Assembly (NCBI GenBank): GCA_018398765.1
Contig: JAHBMJ010004053.1
Location: 49,529-72,028, forward strand
Direction: 5' to 3'
Source of the DNA: Chromera velia
Taxonomy: Eukaryota; Sar; Chromeraceae
Length of the DNA: 22,500 bases
A program made the translations under genes and the position numbers. The notes below the pieces were generated by a model, which was given only the letters and a program-made list of their open reading frames with translations, was not told the origin of the DNA and made no database searches. Below are positions 9,120 through 17,563 of this stretch, piece by piece (within the stretch, counting starts at the first letter, position 1; each line of letters starts with the position of its first letter).

Positions 9120-11647
9120 ATGTGGATCACTCTCCTCTTCTTCTCGATTCTCACTGTGCCAGCTACAAGGGCCGGCAAACTGTCGTCGTACAGTCAGCTC
9201 GACTGCACAGGAAGGCGAATGTCTGCGGACAACACTTCTCCGCTCAAGGTCAGCAATGCGTGCGGTGGGCATAGCTTAGTCCCTTATCCCATTGTTTGTT
9301 TTTTCTTACTTTCTTCGCTTTCTAGGGAAAAGAAAATGCGAGAAGGTGAAATTAGGGTGGAATGTACGCTTTCATACGTCCTCAGATGCAACACATATAA
9401 ACAGGTCTGGGTGCAAAGAGAAACAACAGGTGGGCGCAACCGTGAATCTACGAAACGAACACCAAGCGAGCAGAGTGCATGTACTTCTCTTTGCGTATGC
9501 ATCCGATATCCACTCCTCCCTTGCATACGCGGACTGATTGCAGATGAAAGCTCCAATGAATGAGGAGGCTCTTCATTTAACCGAACCAGCCGTCTTGAAG
9601 ACAGACGCCCAAAAGGCCGAAGTGATGGTCAACCCGCCCACCTTCTCTCCTCTAGCCCTGAATACCACAGACTTTCCCTTTCCTTTCGGGTCCGTCTACG
9701 TCCCTTCCTCAGATTACCATCTGTCCTCAGGGACCTCTAATCTTCTTGACGACGCTTGGAGTGTCGCATTCCTCTATCCCAACGGTCTCCCCTTCCCCCT
9801 TCTTCGTATCACCAAGAAAGCCGAAACAAAGATGAGGAAGGATCGAACAAAGCGCGTCCAGGAACCGAAGCGGGCCACCCGCCCTCTGTTCCCCCACGTT
9901 GTGTTCTCTGGGCAAGAGAGAGAAGTTCCAATCCGAAGTGACGGCTCGCCTTGTTCGGTGTGGAAGGACCCCCACAGTGGGGAGATAGTCATTCGAAAGG
10001 AACTCCTGGAAGACACCCAGAAGGCACCCGAACTAATGCAGGACATCTGCTGGGGACAGGAGGGGTCAGACCCCTCAGTGCCCTTCTTCCCTCCTCCTCC
10101 TCTCGAGACAAGGCAGGAGGGCCTCTTCGCTTGTGACGTGCTCTGCCCCTTGCTCTGCCTCTTTACAGTATTTGCCACCCTATCCCCTCCCATACAGAAC
10201 CCCATCGCACAACATCTGGCTTCCTCAGTCGCATCAGCAGGGTACAAAAGAGCACCAACGCGGGAGGGAACAACGCAAAGTTTAAGGGGGGGGGTTATCT
10301 TTTCGGGAGCGGGAAATCTATTTGCAGAGAGGGTGGAGAGGATGGAGAAGACAAGGAGCGAACAGCATTCTATCTCTGTGTCAGAAGACTCATTCTCCTC
10401 GGTCTCAGAAGAGACTTTGCATTCCACACACAGCTGTGTGAGAGAGGTGGACACCACAAGAAGCTCTGTCTTTCTTCAAACCAAAGCAAGCAGAGAGGGA
10501 GGAACACCCTCCCGTGCAGTCCCCTGCAGCACGCACCAGCTCCCTCTCTGCCGCTGGAGCCGCGCGTCTACGCCTTCAACCCACACAGGAGAAGGAACAG
10601 CAGCAGGAGACGAACAGAACAGCTCAGAGAAGGAGAAAGAATCATTCGAATCAGAGACAGAGAGGGAGGGGAAACAGACGTCGTTAGACTTGGAGAAGAA
10701 GGGGGCGGATCAGCGGTTCACCCCTGCCGCTGCGACTTACGCTTTGTCTGTTCACTCCTCCCCTTCTCTTTCTTCCGACAGCCCCCCGGTTGCTGAATCA
10801 GAATCTCTGTTCTCAGACGTTGGGGAAAAATTTAAGGAGAAGGAGGAGAGAAACGAACAGGACCACAAAGACTTTGAAGAACCTGCTGATCCCGCACCCG
10901 CTCCCGCCCCGGCGCTTCCAGCCCTTCTCCCCCTTCCAGCAGCAGCGCAGGCCCTTCCCAGATACCTCCAGGCAACAAAGGCAAGCCAGAGCAGAGACGC
11001 TTGCCAGCGTGTGATTGTGAACAGGGTGATGCAGACCAATGCCTCTGCAAAACAGAAGCGAGCCGCTGCAGAAGAGAGGGCAGCCGACTGGAGACAGCGG
11101 GAAAAGGAGGTTGAGAAGGTCGGGAGAGAGAAAAGGGAGAGAAGACTAAAGGGAATCCTGACAGAGAAGGAGAGGGCATCTGTTGACAGGAGACTGCAGA
11201 TGAGAAGAGAAGAGAGAAGGGCTGCGTTTTGCTTTGAAGCTTCTGGCTGCATGAATCAAGGGAGGGTGCGAGGGAAGGAGGGAGGGAAAAAAAGTTGTAG
11301 AGAGAACGGAGAAATGTGAGGAAGCCGCGCTAACCTTCCACCATCTCTATGTTTCGTCTAGCTCCTGTCTCCTTGCAGAACCCCTCTCTCTTGTTTCTCT
11401 CTTCCAGCTAGTGCTTCTCCTTGTCTGTCTGCTCGCTGCCCTGGCACAGACGACCTGCCAGAACAGCACAAGTACGGCTTGCAATGAAAAGGCTTTCCTC
11501 TCTCGAGCCAGGCTCAGCAAAGCAAAACAATCTGCTTCTCGCTCGTCCACGGTGTTTCGACTTCTTGATTCTGTCTGCCGACTGAAAGCGTTAGATGCCA
11601 AACTTGTTGAAAAACTACAAGCCCATGGAATGCGTCAGTTCTACTAG
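9120..11647 (+). CDS. Unrecognised secretory-pathway protein with charged coiled-coil tail, about 682 aa
   Basis: Model: exons 9120-9248, 9544-11265 and 11450-11647, all joined in phase 0. Exon 1 opens with a signal-peptide-like sequence, MWITLLFFSILTVPATRA, and ends at donor AAG/GTCAGC; exon 2 begins after GATTGCAG. The long second exon carries the bulk: Pro-rich and acidic/Ser-rich parts, a hydrophobic stretch CDVLCPLLCLFTVFATL (about residues 238-256) that may be a membrane segment, an Ala/Pro-rich hinge, and a highly charged helical region (RAAAEERAADWRQREKEVEK onward) likely to form a coiled coil. The last exon is Arg/Lys/Ser-rich and ends KLQAHGMRQFY. Acceptor 11408 is also in phase and would add about 14 hydrophobic residues. 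If exon 1 belongs elsewhere, translation could start at 9544. The hydrophobic stretch could instead be an unremoved intron, since CCTCTTTACAG within it resembles an acceptor. I do not recognise the family. Confidence 0.55.
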
Positions 11648-12038
11648 AAAATGACTTCGCACATGCGGAGGGGGTAAGGGACGGGAATGAAGATAGAGAC
11701 AGTTGCCAATGGGGTGGGAAGGGGACGTCTCTGAGACTCGACTGATGCTGCTGCTGCTGCTGCTGGGAAGAGTCTGGAATCATGCATGTGCGTGTACTGT
11801 TGAATGAATATCGGGATGCCTGGTCTCCTCTTAGGTCCCTTTGGATTCCTTCCTGGCCATTCTTTCATTCATGGCCGGATCTTTTTCCTTTCTTGGTCTG
11901 TCTCTAGGGTCAGACCCGGGTCTGCCCCCTTCCTTTCTCTATTTGCCACCGACCGCCATTCTCCATCCTTTCTGAATTCCTGTTTCACCGTTGCATGACC
12001 GTTGGAGGACGTTTATTCTTTTCTCCGAAACTCTGATC
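11648..12038. other. Spacer with (CTG)n run
   Basis: It contains a (CTG)6 run at about 11748-11765 that produces glutamine or leucine runs in shadow frames. No exon is evident. Confidence 0.5.
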
Positions 12039-12409
12039 ATGGAAACGCTCATGTGCTGGGGGAAGGGCCCGGATCCCGTCGGAACCTCATGTGAGGCCTG
12101 CAGGGAGCTTCAAGCAAGAGAGACTCAAATGCACATCAAGTGAGTGATTGAGCGACTAAGTGATTAAGTAGGTCACAACAGTATTGACATACTCTGAAAA
12201 GAATCTGAAGGCGAATGTTGTGTCTCGATGAGGTAAACATTTGATCCCGTCGTGAAGTTTGCTCTGTTTTTTTCCGTTCTCTCTTCAGATGTCTGTACAA
12301 CGCTGTTCATGTGGCTGAAAAACGAGAATGCCACATCTTCCCCCTCCCCGTCTGCTTTCAGGGCTGGTTTGAATCGCAGAATGTGCGCACGGTGATGGGA
12401 GTATTGTAG
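12039..12409 (+). CDS. Small Cys-rich protein, 73 aa, two exons (or the 3' exons of a larger gene)
   Basis: Exon 12039-12139 ends at a strong donor (CAA/GTGAGTGAT). Exon 12289-12409 begins after an excellent tract and acceptor (TTTTTTTCCGTTCTCTCTTCAG). The codon for Lys34 is split AA|A, and the joined frame runs to TAG. Six cysteines fall at residues 6, 18, 21, 35, 48 and 56, including a C-x-x-C (SCEACREL) and CWGKGPDPVG near the start. There is no signal peptide or membrane segment. Spaced cysteines could bind a metal or form disulfides, but I recognise no family. The frame is open for about 70 bp upstream of the chosen ATG without a good acceptor, so the ATG at 12039 is the simplest start. 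An internal exon of a larger gene remains possible. Confidence 0.5.
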
Positions 12410-12825
12410 CCAGAGTACGTTCGTTTCCTTGAAGTTGGACTACAAGCGATCCAGCCTATTCAGATAGCCATCTGGTCAGTCAAGAGTGGAGATTGCTATT
12501 TTGCACAGACTGCGCATGAGAGGCTAGAACAAAGCAGAAAGTTTCGCTTTCTTTTCTAATCGGTAACTCATCCTCTCGTGCTCTCCGCTTTTCTCTCCTG
12601 GTTTTTCTTCCTTCATAAGCCTTCATAGATTCATTCACCTTGAAGAAAAAAGAGTGTCATTTTCACCTCTGGCCTTTTTTGGCGTTCAGCTACCATTCTG
12701 GTGTCTATCGCCTCAGGGCCGGGTGTGATTATGGAGACATATGCTGGTTCCTTCTCGGCCCTCTGTCCTCCTCTCTTCCTCGATCATGAGTGCATGGGAA
12801 GGCCCCGTTTGGAGACGTGGAGATC

Positions 12826-12969
12826 ATGGCAGAGCTACAAGAGTGTGTGCAGCGTTGTCGACGTCTGATAAATCAACGCAGAGATGTCGACTTGTCGCGA
12901 GACCTTCTCCAGAGGGAGTCAGGCGGTGCCATCAGTGGGTCTATCAGTGGAACAGTTGACTCACAATAA
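12826..12969 (+). CDS. Short coding candidate, 47 aa or last exon of an unresolved gene
   Basis: The frame MAELQECVQRCRRLINQRRD, followed by a Leu/Arg and then a Gly/Ser-rich end and TAA, has protein-like composition: an amphipathic helix with two Cys. The same frame is open back to about 12790, where TCATGAG could be an acceptor, which would make this a terminal exon. No partner exon was identified, and a competing frame (12741-12959) covers the same bases. Function unknown. Confidence 0.3.
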   Translation: MAELQECVQRCRRLINQRRDVDLSRDLLQRESGGAISGSISGTVDSQ

Positions 12970-12989
12970 GTCAAAGCGGGGGGAAGTGA

Positions 12990-12991
<2 letters not shown>

Positions 12992-13030
<39 letters not shown>

Positions 13031-13042
13031 ACACACACACAC
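12992..13042. repeat. (CA)n microsatellite
   Basis: An interrupted run of CA repeat, broken once by CAGACA, lies just downstream of the short coding candidate. Serine/valine/cysteine-rich translations of it are artefacts. Confidence 0.95.
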
Positions 13043-13789
13043 TGAGACATAGAGAGGCACAAAAGAAAAAGAGACAGAACGGAAGAAGAAAGCTCCACAG
13101 AAAGGCAAGATGCAACGGAAACCTGACCGACAAGTGCAGAGAAGGGAGTGACCACAACCCTCGGAAACGAGGCTTGTCCCTCGCCTGGAAACGGGTTCGC
13201 ATGCTGTGCTGGCGGCCATCAATGACGGTCGGCCCGAGCTCTCGGGTTTGAGCAAGGTCAAACTTGTCGGACAGAAGGAAGAAACAAAGCAGAAAAGCCA
13301 AAAACAAAAAAAAACAGATAGAGGGGAGGGACCGAGGGGTGCCGCAGAGTGGGAAAGTAGTCACCTTTCCCTCCCCATGAGCTTCGGCTCTCTACGGGGT
13401 CGCATGCTGCCAGGGTGCGGGGCTCGAGGGCATTTCACTTGCCGGCCCTTTGCACAAATAAGAAATGGCGGACACGAGCATCGTACTAATGCTGTACGAA
13501 TGGAAACAAAAGAGAACCGAAGAGGGGGGAAGATAGACAGAAATCACAAAACAACACGTACATAACACACACTCACAGGCATCCCCCCAGACACCCGCAG
13601 TCTCTTCCTATGAAAGGACCAGGCAGCAGGAGAACGCCCGGCTCCCTTGTGCGGCCCCCCGCGACAGAGCCACCCACACCCACCCCAACCTCTCCTTTGG
13701 TACCCTCTTTCGGTCTCTCCCTCAGGCTACTCGACAAAAGCTGCAAACGCTGCGGCCCTCCGAGTCTTATTTAACCCTTTTTTTGACGA
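13043..13789. other. Spacer, no gene recognised
   Basis: Purine-rich (AGAAAA/AAACAAA) sequence gives way to CT-rich sequence near 13600-13740. The 119-codon plus-strand frame across 13206-13565 is Lys/Arg-rich low complexity without motif. I see no gene here. Confidence 0.5.
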
Positions 13790-14785
13790 CCGCAGACAAT
13801 GAATGCAGTGAAGACAAGTAACCTGTTTAACATCATTATTTGACAACATGACAGGTAGACTACTATGACCATGACGCGCCATCGTTATTCACATCCAGAG
13901 CTAGGCTCAGCTAGCTGGACACTTGAAATAATTTTAATTCTAGTTTTAATTTAGACTTAAAGGATTTACAAATAAATTTAGAACAATAAACTGGAAGATC
14001 GAGTTTGTAATTAATTAGGAATATAACTTAATTTGAAAGCACTTTGAATTTTGGATATTTTTTCTTATATCTTTTGAAGTCAAATTTTATTATGGAAATT
14101 CTTATAAACCTAATTTGCTTGAAAAGACTCCAAAAGAGTCAAACGTTTAAACTATATATAACAGTACTTATAGTTTTACTCATTTAAGTATATTGCCTAT
14201 ATGCAGGGCTTTTATGCAGTAATTTAATCTTGAATTCACTTTATTAAAATTCAATTCAAAAAATTTTCTCTATATAACATTTGCACTAGCAATTGCATCA
14301 TTTGCAAACACAAAAAGTTTTGCATGTTTTCATTGAATTATGCTAGCACTTTTTTAAGTACTTTCTTCTATAAACTTTTCTTTTGTGATCAGTTTGTTTT
14401 TATAACTTTGTTGCTTCTAAAAATTTTGACAAACGTGCAAATAAGCTGTGAATTACGCATAATTCAAATAATAAACATCATAATAATTTTACTATCACTC
14501 CTAACTTTACTCAAACTCACTCTAGACTTAGCCAGGGGTGGCTAGACTTAGGGCTAGACGCTCATTTATAGGTTTAATATAATCTTAGCACCCTTGTCAT
14601 AATGAAAATAAATTAAATCATATAACAATGATGTATGTATATACGGCGGGCCCCCCCGAAGGAATAAAAATCTGAGATCGTATCACGCATTTCAAAGTTG
14701 TTGTTCATATACAGTTTTAAATAATGAGTCTGATTCGAATTTAACTAACTGACTAACTAACTAACTAAAAGAAACTTTCCATTGG
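13790..14785. other. Second AT-rich island
   Basis: A sharp drop in GC begins after about 13780 and lasts to about 14770. CTAG-rich words mark its edges (GCTAGGCTCAGCTAGCTGGACAC near 13900; TAGACTTAG near 14525-14555). A (TAAC)n run lies at about 14742-14767. No gene is visible. Shared words with the first island suggest an interspersed AT-rich repeat family. Confidence 0.5.
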
Positions 14786-15094
14786 CTAGGCAAGTGCTGC
14801 TACCCGAGCCATTTCTTCGGCACTAAGGAGAGGGACGGCACCAAAAGCAAAGTCCCCCTCTCCTGCCTTGTCCTATAAGTCCCCGTTCAACGATTCTCCC
14901 TCCTCTTCCTCATCATCAATAAAGTCCTTCACGTTTCTTCCTACTAACACTGCACCCTAAGGAGAGCCCTGGGGCCGGGGATGAGCTGGAGGTGTTGCAG
15001 GAAAGGGCTGCGCTCGTGGCTGCTCTTCCACCTCCATATCCTCCCAAACCTTCCAGAGCTCATCCTTGAAGAGATTATCTCCGGGGCTCCCGCT
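14786..15094 (-). pseudogene. In-frame, coding-like extension of the membrane-protein gene, interrupted by stops
   Basis: Directly after the TGA at 15097-15095 the same minus-strand frame continues in protein-like sequence: DNLFKDELWKVWEDMEVEEQ, a Pro-rich part, TAG (14959-14957), then VKDFIDDEEEEGESLNGDL, TAG (14875-14873), then GEGDFAFGAVPLLSAEEMAR and a final TAG (14788-14786). The spacings are 138, 84 and 87 bp, so no frameshift occurs. The acidic style matches the upstream tail. Possible readings are a decayed C-terminus, readthrough, or phase-0 introns: both internal TAGs sit in CCTTAG/G and TTATAG/G contexts that could be acceptors, with GAG/GTGGAA and AAC/GTGAAG as donors. The TGA is not explained this way. 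Confidence 0.4.
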
Positions 15095-16323
15095 TCAGAT
15101 GATAACCTCTCCATCCTCATCATACTTAATCTCCTCCACCTCTCTTTCGTCCTCAAAAGCAATATGTTTCCCCTCTTTATCTCCTTTAAAAATAAAGCCT
15201 TCCTCTTCTTCCATTAAAACAATATCTGACCCCTCTTCATCTCCTTCAAAAACAACACTACCCTCTTCTTCCTCTTCTTCTACCAAAAAAATATCCGACC
15301 CGAGATCGGAAGAGGTTTCCTCAAAAAGCAGTCCCTCCTCTTCCATCTCTTCCCCCTTTTCTTCCTTCCCCTCCTTCCCTTCCCCGGCGGTGTCTTTCAG
15401 AAGACCTGAGGGCAAAAAAAAACTCCCCCCGGTCTCCTGTCCGACTGAGGCTTCTGGAGCCGCCAATGGCATTGGCTCCTCCTCACCGCCCGCCTGCCCC
15501 GCCCCGAATACACAAGAACGCAAAGAATGAAAAACCCCCACCACCCCTATCCCCACACCCAAAACAGTCAGCACGCCTACCACCAGCGGCGTAGCAAATG
15601 GATTAGAGGCGACAACAGGCACGAAAAGAAAACCACAGAAAATTAAAACAGACAAACGAGACGGCATGCAAAGGCCGCAGCGGTATGATTGGCCACACAC
15701 GAACCCCATAAAAGCAACAATGACAAAACGCATGTATATGTCTCCCGCACATACATACATCACAAAAACAAAAGCCAAAAACGAGCACACTATTCCTACC
15801 AGAAAAACAAACAATGCGCACAAAAAGAAAAGAAGTCTCCTGTTCCCCCTTCGCTTCCCCTGCCAAACACTAAGTGATCCCAGGTCCGCAAACAACACCC
15901 CGAACCAAATTTTAAAAGAACCATACAAAAATTCAAATGCACCGCTGAAATCCCACCCCTCCTCAACCCCTTCCCATCCCAGTTGCTGCTGCTGCTTGAG
16001 GGCGTTCCCTAAGAAAACTGCACAAACAAATAGGAGACACAGTCAGAAGTATAAAAGATTTATAAGAGTCCAACACTGCAAGGCAATAGCCTATCTATGG
16101 TCATGTACATACGAGCTCTGACGGCCAAAATAACAAAAGAAAAACAAACTGGATGTCAGGGATTTCATCTCCATATTTGTGGTTTGATCATACGTTTTTG
16201 GAACTTGGAGCTCGGTCAAGGCTCTGATGTTCCCTTCACATTATGACTACAGAAGGCCTTTTCTTCCGCCCAGTCCTCTTTCGAGTCCTCGCTTCCTGCC
16301 CTACCCTGTGACTGCCTGGCCAT
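15095..16323 (-). CDS. Unrecognised multi-spanning membrane protein with acidic repeat tail
   Basis: The main exon is 16017-15095, after acceptor CCTATTTGTTTGTGCAG. It begins GNALKQQQQLGWEGVEEGWD, has a basic KRRGNRR patch, then a strongly hydrophobic block (about 15835-15520) with room for four or five helices, including LVGIVCSFLAFVFVMYVC and PLVVGVLTVLGVGIGVVGVF. It ends in a Glu-rich soluble tail. The tail repeats a unit of about 20 residues: GSDIFLVEEEEEEGSVVFEG, then GSDIVLMEEEEGFIFKGD, then a degenerate GKHIAFEDEREV. A possible first exon opens at ATG 16323 (MARQSQGRAGSEDSKEDWAE, hydrophilic) and could be joined at about 16252 in phase 1; the donor is poor, so this part is tentative. 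The glutamine run comes from a CAG repeat. The gene lies between an AT-rich island and a MITE-bearing AT-rich region. I do not recognise the family; a membrane anchor with an acidic cytosolic or luminal tail is all the sequence supports. Confidence 0.5.
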
Positions 16324-16756
16324 CGCACGTTTATTTGCATACGTCTGTAAGCCTCGCGAGAGATAACATTCGATGACATTTTCGTTCCCCGATTCTTTTA
16401 TGTTGATTTATTTTTGCCTGGTCTTTCTATCATTTGCTCCTGTGGCTCGATAGCAAGAGAAACAAATGGCACCCCCTCTTAAGTATTTACTTTGTTCGAC
16501 ATACCACCACATACATAGGATTTCGGGTCTGCAAATCTTTTTAAGCGGAAACGAAAGAAGGGAAATTGAAGTTGAAATTGATCCAAAATTCTTAAAAATT
16601 CTAGGAAATTAATTGATTGATGGAAATTCAATACCAATGTATGCGCAGTCTAAGCCAATTATTTTACAAAATAGTTCAAAAAATTGTTCAACTGATGTGT
16701 CTAATTAAAAAAAAAAAAAAGATTTTTTTTTTTTTCCTCTACTAAGCAACAGTTGT
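16324..16756. other. AT-rich spacer, no gene recognised
   Basis: It becomes AT-rich after about 16480 and contains an A-run followed by a T-run (about 16707-16735) able to form a hairpin. A palindromic CAACAGTTGTT (about 16748-16757) sits just outside the MITE. No coding signal is seen. Confidence 0.5.
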
Positions 16757-16764
16757 TTTTCACG

Positions 16765-17117
16765 CTAGGCTCCGCACTGTAAAAAAACATAAAAAAGATA
16801 TCGGACTCAGTTTTTTTTAAATAAATTTTTTTTTTATAGATCGATCCTAACAAACAACTGTTGTTCAAGTGTTGTCAAAGTGTTATAAAAGTGTTGTCAA
16901 GGTGTTGTAAAGAGTATTAAAGAATATTAAATAAAGAATAACACTTATTCAGGTGTTACTAAGGTGTTGCTAGGGTGTTGTTCAGATGTTGCAAAGAGTG
17001 TTGCACAGTGTTGCTTGAAAAACAACAGTTGTTGTGTCGATATATAAAAAAATAAAAAAATTATCAGCACTGTTTTTTTTTTTCTTTTTTTTCTTTTTTT
17101 TAGAGTGCAGAGCCTAG
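16765..17117. mobile_element. hAT-like MITE, 353 bp, with 8-bp target-site duplication
   Basis: The ends are inverted copies: the left reads CTAGGCTCCGCACTGTAAAA and the right, on the other strand, CTAGGCTCTGCACTCTAAAA. Similarity continues imperfectly for about 100 bp through A/T runs to an ACAACTGTTGTT...CAAG motif near each inner boundary (about 16853-16869 and 17012-17032). Identical TTTTCACG flanks the element at 16757-16764 and 17118-17125. An 8-bp duplication is characteristic of hAT transposases. The centre (about 16870-17010) consists of degenerate GTGTTG-type units of about 11-13 bp. There is no coding capacity, so mobilisation would need a transposase from elsewhere in the genome. 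The good match of the ends and duplication suggests a fairly recent insertion. Confidence 0.8.
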
Positions 17118-17125
17118 TTTTCACG

Positions 17126-17563
17126 TAATACTCATACAATATTTAAACAACAGTTGTTTGTCTATAGTTAAGGTGGGATAAGATTTATGTTCCGGGTGCT
17201 CCTCGCGGTCCACTGCCTAGAAAAGGCTTATACCTAGAGCGAGCGCTCGCGTCTCTAGGCTAGCAGTGTATATATGGCATTATTATATGCCCAGACTGCC
17301 CTTTGCCATTGGGACACGATTGCTGGCGGGTTAAGTCATCTCATCACCATCATCATCATCACCGTTAAGGCTAGAGTTAAGGGAAAGATTTTAGGATTAA
17401 GTACTAGATTGTAGAATTTGCATTGATTGTTTATCTAGTCATTGTTCACATATGAGTATTAACTAGGTATGCCGCAGTGGCTTCGAAGTTCTAAACATCT
17501 TCAAGTTGAAAGTATCAAAGTAATACCGATGTACATAGCGAAGTACACGAAGGTGATCGAATT
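17126..17563. other. Spacer and 3' UTR of the EngB gene
   Basis: It contains another ACAACAGTTGTTTG palindrome at about 17148-17160, a self-complementary patch GAGCGAGCGCTCGC near 17238-17251, and an ATC/CATCAT run at about 17342-17362. The part next to 17563 is presumably the 3' UTR of the minus-strand GTPase gene. Confidence 0.45.

Noticed and set aside
9326-9404. Two mini-exons (9326-9345, 9386-9404) between exon 1 and exon 2 of the 9120 gene
   Set aside because: They would fit in phase but need a 40-bp intron. The direct join 9248 to 9544 is also in phase and simpler.
15066-15530. 154-codon Ser/Pro-rich plus-strand frame
   Set aside because: It is the complement of the acidic tail of the minus-strand membrane protein; the Glu-rich strand is the plausible coding one.
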